A stretch of 63,866 nt of DNA, taken from assembly GCA_023807065.1 (NCBI GenBank), contig JAJJLU010003511.1:1-63866 (forward strand), in the 5' to 3' direction. The notes beneath the pieces were generated by a model. It made no database searches and was not told the DNA's origin. It saw only the letters and a list, made by a program, of their open reading frames with translations. Source of the stretch: Isotricha intestinalis (lineage: Eukaryota; Ciliophora; Litostomatea; Vestibuliferida; Isotrichidae). Positions 9,352 to 20,479 of this stretch are shown here, in pieces (the first letter of the stretch is position 1; every line of letters begins with the position of its first letter). Both the position numbers and the translations under genes were made by a program.

Positions 9352-10467
9352 ATGAGTTTAATTTCAAGTAATAAAAAAGAAAATGATTTAGAAGAATCAA
9401 ATACAAAAAGTAGAAATAAATTAGTAAAATCTTCAAGCACAACAGTAAATAATTATTCTTTATATGAAAAATATATTGGAAAAACAAATACAAGTAAAAA
9501 TAATATTTCAAAGCAAAAAGAAAGTAATACAAAAAAAAATAATTCTTCGTCATCTAAATTTAATAATAGTAAAAGAGTAAATAGTCATAATTCTTTTTAC
9601 TTATCAAATTATGAAGGAGAAAGTAAAGTTATAAAGAAAAATATATATGCGTTTAATAAAATTATGGAAAATTATTTACAACAAAAAAACATTGAATTAC
9701 TTGAAAGAAAAAAAAATCTCCATGTTAAATCAGTTAGTAATAGAAATATTATTTCTGAATCAAGTTCTAATTATTCAAATAAATATAATACTAATAAAAA
9801 ATTATTTTCTGGAAATAGTTTAATGAATCATCGTATGAGTGAAAGAAAAAATGAATCTATGAATGTAATAAAAAGCAATAAAATTAAATTAACAAGAAAT
9901 AAGAATTTAAGTATGAGAGAAATAGAAAATTTTTCAAATTTTTCAAATGTTAAAAGTTTAAAACATATGAATAATAATTTTAGAAAACAAAATCTTTTTC
10001 CAAAAAAATTTTTGGAAAATAATACAACAAATAAAAAAATAACTTCTCCTGAAGTTAATTATGAAAGTGATATTAATAACAATAATACTTTTAATTATAA
10101 TAATAATAATAATAAATGTGAAAATAAAAAAAATAAAAGTAATTCAACAAGAAACACAGATTGTAACAATTCAAAAATAATAGAAATTGGAAAAAAATAT
10201 GATTTATTTTTTAATAGTGAATCTCAAATTTATGATAAAAAAAATAATAATAAAATTATATCTAATAGTATAAATAAAGGAAAAAATAATAATACTTTAA
10301 AGAGTAGAGATAGTGAAGTTACAAAACCAAATACTTTAAATGAAAAAATTGAAAAAAAAGATGATGATCTTGAAGGACCTGAAATTATTCATTTTTCACT
10401 TGTTGAACTAATTCAAAAAGGAAGAAAGAAAATGGAAGAAATATCATTCAATTTTCATAAGAAATAA
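9352..10467 (+). CDS. Asn/Ser/Lys-rich uncharacterised protein, 371 aa
   Basis: A single frame starts MSLISSNKKENDLEESNTKS and ends in TAA. Composition is strongly biased to Asn, Ser and Lys with poly-Asn runs. The best-composed part is the last 35 residues (EGPEIIHFSLVELIQKGRKK), which may be a short conserved motif. There is no domain, signal or membrane segment that I can recognise. It is head-to-head with the SPEF1-like gene, 68 bases apart, which hints at co-expression with ciliary genes (inference). Confidence 0.7.
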   Translation: MSLISSNKKENDLEESNTKSRNKLVKSSSTTVNNYSLYEKYIGKTNTSKNNISKQKESNTKKNNSSSSKFNNSKRVNSHNSFYLSNYEGESKVIKKNIYAFNKIMENYLQQKNIELLERKKNLHVKSVSNRNIISESSSNYSNKYNTNKKLFSGNSLMNHRMSERKNESMNVIKSNKIKLTRNKNLSMREIENFSNFSNVKSLKHMNNNFRKQNLFPKKFLENNTTNKKITSPEVNYESDINNNNTFNYNNNNNKCENKKNKSNSTRNTDCNNSKIIEIGKKYDLFFNSESQIYDKKNNNKIISNSINKGKNNNTLKSRDSEVTKPNTLNEKIEKKDDDLEGPEIIHFSLVELIQKGRKKMEEISFNFHKK

Positions 10468-11264
10468 TTATAAATATTTTTTCGTGTTATATTTTCTTAT
10501 TATTTTTATTTTTTAAATTAATTGAAATCATTGAAATTATAAAAAATTTAATTGAAAGAAAGTTTAAAAGAAATAAAAGAAAACTTAATAAATTATTTCA
10601 ATTTTTAATTTTATCAAATTTAAATAAAACATGAAAATTTTATATTTATAAATCAAAAATACTATAAATATTAGTAATAATAGTCAATTGGAAATAAAAT
10701 ATAAAAAATATAAAAATAAAAAAATTTATAATTTAAGAAATTGTTTAGTAAATGATTAATATTATTTTCTATGAATTCTTTGTATAACTTTCTGCTTTTT
10801 CTTTTACAATAAAAATAAATTAAAAAATGAAAAGATGAATAGAAGTCAAGATATCTTATTTATATAAAATGATATAATGCTATTACAATCTTTTAATGAT
10901 ACAGATTTTTTTTCCTTTTCAAGAATATACAAAATATAAAAGTTACTTGAAAAGCATTTCATAAATGGAATAAGGAACTAAAAAATTTTACTTGAATTTT
11001 AATATGAATAGAAATAATAATCTTTAAAAAAGTAACATAAAAAAATACTTATGGAAAAAACATCAAATTTAATTTAATAGATTATTCTTAATGTTAATCT
11101 AAATATATAATAACCAGTAACTAAATAATATTATAAATTTTGATATCATTAATAAAATTTCTTTTAAATTCATTAAGATTAAAAGATTATTTAATAATTA
11201 CAAAATTATCAAGAAAGACTCAATAATTATCTTATATTTAGATTTATATTTTATAATTATATAA
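10468..11264. other. Intergenic region, about 800 bp
   Basis: AT-rich spacer between tail-to-tail genes. A plus-strand frame beginning with an ATG at 10835 reads plausibly for about 50 codons if its TAA codons are ignored. Its stop density equals the random expectation, so I do not call it a gene. I see no RNA gene. Confidence 0.4.
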
Positions 11265-14200
11265 TTATTTTTCATTATTTAATTGTAAATTAAAATATTT
11301 TTCTGCTAATTTGTCTATTCTATTCTCAATTTTAATTTTTTCTCCTTTATTTTCAATATCTTTTTTAATTTTACATGCAATTCTTTCTCTGAATTTTCCT
11401 TTAAACGTATGAAAAATATTTTCTTTTTCAAGCTCAATAATAGAGATACTTTTTTTTAAGGTTTTATTAATATTTTTACATGATTCTTTCCTTTGTAGCG
11501 GTAAAGATAATAGAGGTTGAATTTTTTTTTTCTTTATTTTATCTTTTGTTTTTTCAACATTAGAATTAAAAGTAAAAGTTGATTTAGGCAGAATATTTTT
11601 TTCAGTCAAATTCCTAGAAAGATAATTAAAATTCTGAGTAAAATTTTTTGGAATATAATTTAAATTTAATTTATTATAATCTCTTGGAGCTTCTAGTGAT
11701 TCATCATCATTATAATTATTATTTTCAGAGTTAATTGTAACTTTTATTGAATGAAATTTATTGAAATCATTTTCATTATGATTTGAAATTAAATTTGTAA
11801 CATTACTTTTATTTTGATTATTTGAGATATTTCCTGTATTTTGAAATGTATGTGAATTTAATTGATTATTAGAAGATGAAGAAGAATTTGAATTATTCAT
11901 TATATCTTTTTCAGATTTATCTTTACATCTAATAAAACAATTATTGTCAATATTTTGAGATTCAATTTTTTTTAAAATCGATAAATTCTTTTTTTCATTT
12001 TCTCTTTCATATTCAAGTAATTGTTTAACCTCAAATTTTTTCTTTTTAATAATTTTTTTTAATTTAATTAAATTTTTTTCAGATTTCTTTATTGATATTT
12101 TTAAATTTTCATTATAATCACTTAAAATATTAATATAATCATTTCTTCTTAAAAGTAATAATTCACAATTTCTATTATTCATAACTTTTAATCCAACAGG
12201 ACTTCTTTGATGATTTAGAACCATTGATTCCCCAAAATGTTCAAATTTTTTCATAAATAATAATCTTACATTAATATTTTGAATAACTATAAAAATTGAC
12301 AATCTTCCAGATTTAACGAAAATTATTTCATCTAAAAATTCTCCAACTTGTAAAATTTCTTCTCCTTTATAAGCTATAATAGGTCTTAATGATAATAATA
12401 TTCTAACTTTAAACTCAATATTATTTTCTCTGTGTTCTTTAAAAAATATAAAATTATCTATTATATCTTTATACATTTTACATATTAATAAATTTTTTAA
12501 TGAAGTTGGTAAATTATCTATAAATTTATCTTTTTCTTCTGCTTTAATTTTATAATGATATTTTAAAAATTTTAAAATTTTTTCATATAAATCATAATCT
12601 ATATTATATAAAACTGCAATATTTTGTAAGAATTCAATATTACTTTGTAATTTTAAATTTTGTTGACCTTCAACTAAATTTTCTAAAAACGAAACTGCAT
12701 ATGTGTTAATTGCTAAAGATAAAATTAATAAAAAAATTAAGTATAATCTTTCAGAAAAAGAAATAGGAAGAATATCACCATAACCTACTGTAAAAATTGA
12801 AACAAAATTAAAATACAAAGATGATAAGTAAAGGCTTTTATTATCTAATGTTTGTATAGGTAAGGTTAAAAACCAATTTTCTCCTAAATCTAATAAACTA
12901 AAATATATCCAAACACATGATAATATATGAAGAATAATTATTATTCTAAATATATTTTTCAATAAATTTATTGATCTTTTATGATAGAAAGAAAAGTTTT
13001 TAAAAAAAGATTTGACTTTTTTATTGAAACAAAATATTCTTTGTATTATTTTGGTACAATAAAAATTTGAACAATTATAAATTTTAAAATATTTAACTAA
13101 TCTTAATAAACAAAGATAATTAGACTCAAGTGATAACATATCAAAATAATTTAAAGAATTAAAAGGAATAAAAGAAATAAAATCAATTAAAAACCAACTA
13201 GTTAGATATTTAATTATAATTTTTTTATGATTAGTAATTAAATTTTCTTCTAAATCATAATGAACCATAAAAAAATTAAGAAAAAGATCAATTCCAAAAA
13301 TTACATCAATAAAAACAGAACTAGAATCTTTTATTTGAAAACATATATTTAAAGGTATAATAAAGATAGAAAAAATAATAATAATCATAATAAAAAAATC
13401 CCATAAATATTTAAAATAACTTTTAGGATAAATTAAAAAATGATCATCTTCAACTTCTTCAATATCATCACTTAAAGAATCATAAACAATTTTACTTCTT
13501 TGTAATCTTCTGAATATTTCTTTATTTTTATAATACACTTTATTACTACTAATAATTGAACTATATTTCAAAGTTTTTTCTAATTTAATTTCATCAGATT
13601 TTTTCATTTTTAAAATCACTTCTTTTTTTGAAGAAAAATTTGATGTAATATTTGAATAAAAATTAGTAGTATTTGGTTCAATCTTTATTCTTAATATTTT
13701 ATCAGATATTGGAATACTTCTTCTTACTGTTGATTTATTTATAATTGATTTTCTTTGAAAATCTTTATGAGACATAAAATTAATATAAGAATTTCTTGTC
13801 TTTTTTTTATTTTTTTTTTTTACTGATATTATTTTTTCCAATTCTGTTGATTTTCTTTTTGGTTTTATTGAAATTATATTAAAAATTTGTTTTCCTTTAC
13901 TATTCTTTAAAGATGCTTTATTTTTTAATTTATTTTTTTCATCTTCTTTAAAACTTTTACTTTTAAATATATTTGAACTTTTTTTTCTTTTCATTAAATT
14001 CAAATTTTTATTTAATTTGTATTTCTTATAAATGTCTTCTTTATTTATTTTAAATTTTTCTATTTCGGAATCTTCCTCATTTATTAATTTATTATTTATA
14101 ATTTCTTTTTTAGATTTATTTTTATTCTTTTTCATATTTTGAATTTCTAAATCTTTTATATTTATAGGAAGAATATTACTTGAATTTTTTTTTGTGTTTC

Positions 14201-14438
14201 TTCTAATAAAATCTTTTATTCCTTTTTCTAAGGCAAAATTTTCATAAGATAAAATTTTCAACTGTGATTCTCTGTTTAAACCATCAATATTATTTGATAC
14301 CAAAGATAATCTTTTTGTAAAATCGTTTTCTATATTATTATTTAATTTATTTGTATCATTATGTACAAAATTAATGTTAATAATAGGATTTTTTGTGCTT
14401 AATCTATTTATCAAATTATTTTTGTTTTTTCCATTCAT
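11265..14438 (-). CDS. Cyclic-nucleotide-gated / HCN-like potassium channel
   Basis: This 1057-aa membrane protein has a long basic, low-complexity N-terminus (1-335). Six transmembrane helices follow: S1 344-363, S2 373-393, S3 411-428, S4 about 440-456, S5 497-516 and S6 565-585. The pore loop carries the K+ selectivity filter TVGYGD (550-555). A C-linker and a cyclic-nucleotide-binding domain (about 665-778) follow, with FGES and QRSPV at the phosphate-binding cassette, retaining the key Arg. The tail is Ser/Asn/Lys-rich. The fold is that of EAG/HCN/CNG channels, which are greatly expanded in ciliates and control ciliary beating and membrane potential. S4 (YLCLLRLVKYFKIYNC) has few regularly spaced positive charges, so voltage sensing may be weak. 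It is a single exon ending in TAA. Confidence 0.93.
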   Translation of the reverse strand: MNGKNKNNLINRLSTKNPIININFVHNDTNKLNNNIENDFTKRLSLVSNNIDGLNRESQLKILSYENFALEKGIKDFIRRNTKKNSSNILPINIKDLEIQNMKKNKNKSKKEIINNKLINEEDSEIEKFKINKEDIYKKYKLNKNLNLMKRKKSSNIFKSKSFKEDEKNKLKNKASLKNSKGKQIFNIISIKPKRKSTELEKIISVKKKNKKKTRNSYINFMSHKDFQRKSIINKSTVRRSIPISDKILRIKIEPNTTNFYSNITSNFSSKKEVILKMKKSDEIKLEKTLKYSSIISSNKVYYKNKEIFRRLQRSKIVYDSLSDDIEEVEDDHFLIYPKSYFKYLWDFFIMIIIIFSIFIIPLNICFQIKDSSSVFIDVIFGIDLFLNFFMVHYDLEENLITNHKKIIIKYLTSWFLIDFISFIPFNSLNYFDMLSLESNYLCLLRLVKYFKIYNCSNFYCTKIIQRIFCFNKKVKSFFKNFSFYHKRSINLLKNIFRIIIILHILSCVWIYFSLLDLGENWFLTLPIQTLDNKSLYLSSLYFNFVSIFTVGYGDILPISFSERLYLIFLLILSLAINTYAVSFLENLVEGQQNLKLQSNIEFLQNIAVLYNIDYDLYEKILKFLKYHYKIKAEEKDKFIDNLPTSLKNLLICKMYKDIIDNFIFFKEHRENNIEFKVRILLSLRPIIAYKGEEILQVGEFLDEIIFVKSGRLSIFIVIQNINVRLLFMKKFEHFGESMVLNHQRSPVGLKVMNNRNCELLLLRRNDYINILSDYNENLKISIKKSEKNLIKLKKIIKKKKFEVKQLLEYERENEKKNLSILKKIESQNIDNNCFIRCKDKSEKDIMNNSNSSSSSNNQLNSHTFQNTGNISNNQNKSNVTNLISNHNENDFNKFHSIKVTINSENNNYNDDESLEAPRDYNKLNLNYIPKNFTQNFNYLSRNLTEKNILPKSTFTFNSNVEKTKDKIKKKKIQPLLSLPLQRKESCKNINKTLKKSISIIELEKENIFHTFKGKFRERIACKIKKDIENKGEKIKIENRIDKLAEKYFNLQLNNEK

Positions 14439-15032
14439 AAAAAATTTATTTTATCCCCCACCTTATTTAAAAATTAAATTAATTTTTTATTTCATATTTT
14501 TAATATTTTACATAATTTACTTTATTTATATCTTATAAAAATTAAAAAAAAATAAAACTTAACTCTCAATTAAAATAAAAACCATTCGAAAATTCATTTT
14601 CATAAATTTCTTTTATAATATTTTTTCTCAAAAATAAATAAATATCAATATCTAAATATCTATTTCATCTTTAATTTAAGGATATTGTGGTTTTTTTAAA
14701 GTATTTACTTTATATTTTTTTAATTTATACTTCTTTTTTTTAATGTTCTATCATATGAAAAGTGGAAAAAATTTTTTTAATTTATAATAATTCTTTTCTC
14801 AAAAATAATATAAAGAATAATAAAAGAATATTCTATATTTATATATTTTTGAAAAATTTTCATTTTTTATTTAATATAATATGAATATATGTTTATTACA
14901 TTTAGAGTAATATATTTAAAATAAAAATATTAACTTTTTTATAATATATGATTTCTACACAATAAACATCTAAAAAATAAATATAGCTCATTATATATAT
15001 CTAAAATTATTCTCATAAAACTAATCATTAAT
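14439..15032. other. Intergenic region, about 590 bp
   Basis: Very AT-rich. It presumably holds the channel gene's promoter next to 14438. I see no RNA gene or convincing coding remnant. Confidence 0.4.
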
Positions 15033-16817
15033 TTAAAAAACAGCAAAATTTCCAAATAAAGCACAAAACATTAAATCATATTTTATACATTCACTAGTAC
15101 CTTTTAATTTCATACTTTCATATTTTTTTTTAAAATAATCTAAATGATTAGTTCTATCATTTCTCGCTTCTTTATCAATTTTATTCATAATATTTTTAAT
15201 AGCTAAAATAGTATCTACCATATTAATTTCTTGAGAACTTAAATGTCGTTTTGTAAAATCACCTGAAGAATAAGTTTCAGTTAAAAAATGATTTCTATTA
15301 TTTTTTTTCTTTGTAGCACTTCTAAAAGAAGGTATTGTTCTTCTAATATCATCTTGAGCATTTTTTAAAACCTCTTCATCTTTTTGTTTAAAATAATTTT
15401 CCAAAATAACAAATTTATTTCCCATTTTAAATTTAAATTTAAAAAAAAGTTCTTTTAAAAACTCATCAATATTATCATAAGGAATTACTATATTATTTCC
15501 AACTAAAACATCATCATCAAAAAGATTACTTTTTCTACTATTATTATTAAAATCTAAGCTTTTAATAACATTTTTTCTTTCTTTTCTAACTAAATCTAAT
15601 AAAATTTTTAATTTATTTATTTTAATAATTTTATCAGAATATTCCATTAAATATTTTATACTAACATAATCTAAAAATTTAGGAAAATCACTAATTTCAA
15701 TTTTAGCTCCTAATTCATTTAATCTAAATAAAATCCAACATAAACCAACATCTCTTACATCAACTCCTTCTTTTAATAAACTTTTAAAATAAACTATATT
15801 TTCTTTTTTCACATTTGTTAATATTTCTTGAAGGGATTTTAATTCTACTTTACAAATATGTATTTTCTTTTTTAATTTTGGAATTTCTTTATCTGAGATT
15901 AATTTCTGGTCGTGGTATTCTTTTTTTGATTTTTCTACAATATGTTCTAAATCTTGTACTTTTCTTCTCATTAAAGTTTTTTTTTGAAAATCAGTTTTTA
16001 TATCTAATTTTTCTATTTCACTTTTTATAACTTTAACAACATCAAAATTATCAAAAAAAATATTTTTTTTTTTCTCAGTTTCATCTGCTAATAAAGTAAA
16101 TTCTTTAGTTAATTCTTCAATTTTAATTTCTTTACTTTTAATTTCTTTATTTAATTTAGAAATTTGTTCTCTAAAAGAACTTTCTATTTTTTTCTTTTTT
16201 TCAACAATATTTTTATAAACATCAAAAGAAGTAACTTTAGTAAAATTTCCTTCAAGTTTTAAATCATTTAATTTAAGAGTTCTATCTTCAATTTTAATTT
16301 CTTCAAATTCTTCAATATTATCTTTAATTTGTGTTCTTTTAGAATCAAATATTATTCTTTTTCTTATTTGAATTTCTCTTCCAACTTTCCATAATTCATC
16401 TTTTTCTTTTCTATTAATATTATCCATTGTTATTGATCTTCTTTTTAATTGTCTTGTTGATAATTTTTTCATTTTTGATTTTCTTTTTTTTTCTGTATTA
16501 AATATATTAAAATCAAATCTTTGTTTTACCATATTTATATTTTGAGCTAATACATTTGATTTTTCTTGTTCTATGTTCTTATAAAATTTTTGAAGATTTT
16601 CATTTTTTGTTGTTGCTTTTAAATTATTTAAGTTTCGAGATAATGATTGTTGAAATCTTATTGTTCTAAATTGATCACCGTCAAATTTTTGAGATATTTT
16701 TTTTGTTACTTTTCTTATTAAATCATAATTTTTTAATTTAGGTAAATGTGTTTTGTCCCATTTATCTAATTGTTCATATAATGTTAATGCATTTATATCT
16801 TCTATTCCTTCTGACAT
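15033..16817 (-). CDS. Coiled-coil protein of unknown function, 594 aa
   Basis: An intact frame starts MSEGIEDINALTLYEQLDKW and ends in TAA. Residues about 200-340 are a long charged heptad-like region (Lys/Glu rich, for example KKKIESSFREQISKLNKEIK), typical of a coiled coil. A better-conserved-looking block (about 350-410: YFKSLLKEGVDVRDVGLCW, then LFRLNELGAKIEISDFPKFL) may be a small globular domain. The C-terminus ends CALFGNFAVF. There are no membrane segments. The layout resembles axonemal or cortical structural proteins of protists, but I cannot name the family. Confidence 0.8.
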   Translation of the reverse strand: MSEGIEDINALTLYEQLDKWDKTHLPKLKNYDLIRKVTKKISQKFDGDQFRTIRFQQSLSRNLNNLKATTKNENLQKFYKNIEQEKSNVLAQNINMVKQRFDFNIFNTEKKRKSKMKKLSTRQLKRRSITMDNINRKEKDELWKVGREIQIRKRIIFDSKRTQIKDNIEEFEEIKIEDRTLKLNDLKLEGNFTKVTSFDVYKNIVEKKKKIESSFREQISKLNKEIKSKEIKIEELTKEFTLLADETEKKKNIFFDNFDVVKVIKSEIEKLDIKTDFQKKTLMRRKVQDLEHIVEKSKKEYHDQKLISDKEIPKLKKKIHICKVELKSLQEILTNVKKENIVYFKSLLKEGVDVRDVGLCWILFRLNELGAKIEISDFPKFLDYVSIKYLMEYSDKIIKINKLKILLDLVRKERKNVIKSLDFNNNSRKSNLFDDDVLVGNNIVIPYDNIDEFLKELFFKFKFKMGNKFVILENYFKQKDEEVLKNAQDDIRRTIPSFRSATKKKNNRNHFLTETYSSGDFTKRHLSSQEINMVDTILAIKNIMNKIDKEARNDRTNHLDYFKKKYESMKLKGTSECIKYDLMFCALFGNFAVF

Positions 16818-17640
16818 TTTTAAATTTTTTTTCTATTTTTATTACAATTTATTTACATAAAAATATAATAAGAAATTATAATAGATTGAAAATAACTTGA
16901 AATTATTTTTTTATAAATACTCTTTATATAAAAAACAACTGAATAAATATTTGTTAAATAATTATTTTATAGAATTTATTGTGGTTGTTAAAGTTTTATT
17001 TTTTCAATCTTTTAAAGTGAGTGAAAAATTTGTTTCTTGTTTTTTTAGAATAGATTAATGTGGTTTAACAAGTATTTTAGTCCCAATATCTCCTCTACAA
17101 GTATTAATCTTATAATCATCAAGTTGAATTTCTTTTTAATATCATTATGGCTCAACTCTTTTAAATAATTATCTAATATTTTTATCATTATGATTACATA
17201 AAATTCTAACCATATGATTATTTTCAAATATATTTTAAACTACTTTTACTCTTTCTTTTCTAATAATATTTTTAAATAATTAAAGTTTCCTTTTAAGTCT
17301 GAACATTTTTTGTTTCATTATATATTGTATCTCTAATATTTTCAATTTACCTCTTTAATATATAAAAATGAGGATTAATTAGTTAAAATCATCGGTTGTA
17401 AAAAAAATTTTTAGGATATGTAAATGAACTTTTGAATGTGAATCTAATAATAATTATTTTTTGTAAAAGTAAATCAGGATTTAATTACAATTTCTTCTTT
17501 TATAAAATTATTTTGAAACAAATATAAGTTAAACAGATTTCAACAAATTAAACATTTTATCATACAATTAAAAATAATAAATAAATGTTATTGATTTATA
17601 CTTTTATTTAAAATACTTTTTTTTATTATAATAAAATAAA
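16818..17640. other. Intergenic region with a possible decayed gene fragment
   Basis: Over 800 bp without an intact gene. On the minus strand, about 17054-17270, short stretches read as protein: ENNHMVRILCNHNDKNIR and, in another frame, CRGDIGTKILVKPH before a TAA. TAA codons and a frame change interrupt them. I read this as a possible pseudogene remnant of unknown family. The 200 bases before 17641 are the probable promoter of the PUF gene. Confidence 0.35.
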
Positions 17641-19446
17641 ATGGAACAGAACATTGATGATATTATGAACAAAAAAAAATTAAATTTAGAAGAAAAGTTA
17701 GAATTAAATGGAAGAAATAAAATTTTAGAAAATCAAATAGAATCAATGTTAGATGATATAATTAATGACAAAGATGAAGAAGATATAAATTTAAAATTTT
17801 GTGATAATGATAATTTATCAATTGATTCAAACAATAATACTTTACTTAATATTGTTGATAATAATGACGACAATGATATGAATTCCTTTCTTATTTTTAA
17901 TAATTTAGAGCAAAATGAAGAGTTTGATTTTAAAATTTTCAATACAAGGAATTATAAAAAACATTCTACAACAAATATTAATAATAATTATTTAAAAGAT
18001 TTCTCAAAACCTGAAATAAATAACTTTAATAGTAATTTTTCCTTTTATCAAAATAATAATAATTTATTTCCAAATTATTTTAATTATAACTCTATTTTAA
18101 GAGACGATCAAAGAAGAAAAACTTTTGAATCAAATAATTCAATAAATTCAAATAATACAAATAATACATATTATAATTCAAACAATAGTATATCAAGCTT
18201 TAGTACAATAAATTCAAATAGAAACAATTCAATTAATCAAAATAATTATTATATGCCAAATATTATATCTTTACCAAAATTAAATTCTAACAATTTAAAG
18301 AGATCACCTTTTTTGAATAATTCTAATCATTTTAATATTAATGATTATCATAAAAGGTTTTCAACAACTTTAATTCCACAAGGGATTAATATACAAATAG
18401 AACTTTTAATATATGAATTAAATTCTATATTATCAAAAAATGAAAAACTAGAATATCACACATATATAAATAAAATAAAAGGAAATGTTACAAATATATT
18501 AAAAACTCATAAAGGAAGTAAAGTTTTTCAAAATCATATAAAATCTTTTTCAACAGAAATAATCCATCAAATTTTTATTGAAATTTGTCCTTCATTAATT
18601 GATATAATAATTGATCCATATGCAAATTATTTTATTAAAAAATTTTATAGTCAATTAAGTGATAAAGATAAATTAAATTTTCTTCTTGTGATAAGTGATT
18701 ATTTTCTTAAACTTTCAACAAATATTATAGGAACATACCCTATTCAAAATATAATAGAACAAATTTCAACAAAAAATGAAAAAACAATTATAATAAATTC
18801 AATTAAAGATTATTTAATTGAATTATGTTATGATAATTTTGGAACTCATATATTAGAAAAAATTATAATTTGTTTTGAAAGTGAATATACTAATTTTATT
18901 TTTGATTTTGTAATTAAAAATTTTATTTTACTTTCTTACCATATAAATGGAATTTGTATTGTCAAAAAAATAATGTCTTTAACAAATAAAAAAGAATATC
19001 ATTTAAAAATTCAAAAAATAATTTATGATAATTCAATTAATTTAATCCAACATCAATTTGGAAATTATGTGATTCAAACATTAATTGAAACGTGGGAAAT
19101 GAAAGAAATTTTGTATATATGTTCTAATTATAAAAATAAATTTACATTTTTATCAATGCTAAAATATTCTTCGAACGTTGTTGAAAGATTAATCGAAAAA
19201 AACGAAATTATTTTAAAAGATTATATCAATGAAGTTTGTGAAAATGGAACAATTTCTGAAATTATGAAAAATAATTATGGAAATTATGTTATCCAAAAAG
19301 CTTTAAAAATTTCTGTAAATGATGATAAAAAAAAATTAATTGAAGAAGTGAATAAAAATATTTTTAAAATTAATGATAAAAAATTAATTTTAAAATGGAA
19401 ACGTATTATAGCTAATTATTGTAAATTGAATGATAATATTATTTAA
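17641..19446 (+). CDS. PUF/Pumilio RNA-binding protein
   Basis: This 601-aa protein has an Asn-rich disordered N-terminus (1-240) and a C-terminal Pumilio homology domain (about 255-590). Eight repeats are visible at about 36-residue spacing: HKGSKVFQ (291), YANYFIKK (326), GTYPIQ (364), FGTHILEK (400), NGICIVKK (436), FGNYVIQ (473), SSNVVE (510) and YGNYVIQ (546). PUF proteins bind 3' UTR elements and repress or localise mRNA. By the known recognition code, repeats 6, 7 and 8 carry N/Y/Q, S/N/E and N/Y/Q, the residues that read U, G and U, so a UGU core is predicted. Repeats 2-5 have unusual triplets, which may relax specificity downstream. Single exon. Confidence 0.92.
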   Translation: MEQNIDDIMNKKKLNLEEKLELNGRNKILENQIESMLDDIINDKDEEDINLKFCDNDNLSIDSNNNTLLNIVDNNDDNDMNSFLIFNNLEQNEEFDFKIFNTRNYKKHSTTNINNNYLKDFSKPEINNFNSNFSFYQNNNNLFPNYFNYNSILRDDQRRKTFESNNSINSNNTNNTYYNSNNSISSFSTINSNRNNSINQNNYYMPNIISLPKLNSNNLKRSPFLNNSNHFNINDYHKRFSTTLIPQGINIQIELLIYELNSILSKNEKLEYHTYINKIKGNVTNILKTHKGSKVFQNHIKSFSTEIIHQIFIEICPSLIDIIIDPYANYFIKKFYSQLSDKDKLNFLLVISDYFLKLSTNIIGTYPIQNIIEQISTKNEKTIIINSIKDYLIELCYDNFGTHILEKIIICFESEYTNFIFDFVIKNFILLSYHINGICIVKKIMSLTNKKEYHLKIQKIIYDNSINLIQHQFGNYVIQTLIETWEMKEILYICSNYKNKFTFLSMLKYSSNVVERLIEKNEIILKDYINEVCENGTISEIMKNNYGNYVIQKALKISVNDDKKKLIEEVNKNIFKINDKKLILKWKRIIANYCKLNDNII

Positions 19447-20479
19447 TTGAATATATGAATTTTTTGTAAAAAATTTTTTTATTTAGAGTTGATTATTAGT
19501 TAATATATATTTATTACTATAAATTTTGTTAAAGAATTTTTTAAAATATCAAAGCTTTTTTTACCAATATTTATAAATTGTGATTTAAAATGATTAGGAG
19601 CCTTTTTAAGGAAAAATATATCACTATTAAAAATAATTATAAATAAATTTATTCAATTTTTTAATTTTATGAAAATAAATTTTTATAACTTTTAAATATT
19701 TTTTTTTGATAATTTATTTAACATTAAATAATCAAATAAATTTGAATGATATATTTACAAATAAAACCATTTCTTCTTGTTGAAAATATGTAATTTTAAA
19801 TTTAATATTTATCATATTTTATCCACAAAAAAATTTAATATTCAATAAACACTAAAAATTTCATTTAGGTAAATATCAATAAATACCTAGAAAAATTTTT
19901 TCTTTTTTAATCCCTTTTCTTTAAGTATATTTATTGATTTGTATTTCTAAATCATATAGTAATTCAAATAATTATTATTGGTTTTATTATACATATTTAT
20001 ATGAGAAAAAAGTCACTGTATCCTATTTTGATAATTATTATTTGTTTTATAATTTAAGTAATTTTTATCTAATCCATTATATTTATTCTATTAAATGTTA
20101 TTCCTTCTCAAAAAGAAGGGATTTTATTTTTATTTTGAAAAAAAAAGAATTATTGAGAAAATATAATGAAATGATAATAAATTCTCCTTAGATTAAAAGA
20201 AATTTTGGCAAATATAAAGTAAAGACCATCTGTTAATTTTAACAGACTCTATAATATATAAAAAAGCTTAATTAATATTTTATGAAATGATCTCAAAATA
20301 ATACATCTTTTATAATATTTAGATTTATGTGATTAAAAATTATGGAAAAAATTTAAAATACTAAAATTTATTATAAATTTAGAAAAATTAATCTTTTAAA
20401 CATAATATAAAATCCTTTAATAACATAAAATTCCTAAAAACAAAATAAAACAAAAAAAGTTCAAAAAAAGCAACAAATT
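19447..20479. other. Intergenic region, about 1 kb, with a small palindrome
   Basis: Convergent spacer between the PUF and Sec14 genes. A perfect palindrome CTGTTAATTTTAACAG lies at 20230-20245. An 85-codon plus-strand frame at 19934 has Tyr/Ser/Phe-rich composition unlike its neighbours and is probably chance. No RNA gene recognised. Confidence 0.4.

Noticed and set aside
19850..20190. Gln-rich minus-strand protein if TAA/TAG are read as Gln
   Set aside because: Random AT-rich DNA yields the same appearance; intact genes use TAA as stop, so no reassigned-code gene is supported here.
19934..20191. 85-codon plus-strand ORF rich in Tyr/Ser
   Set aside because: No homology, atypical composition, no acidic residues; likely chance.
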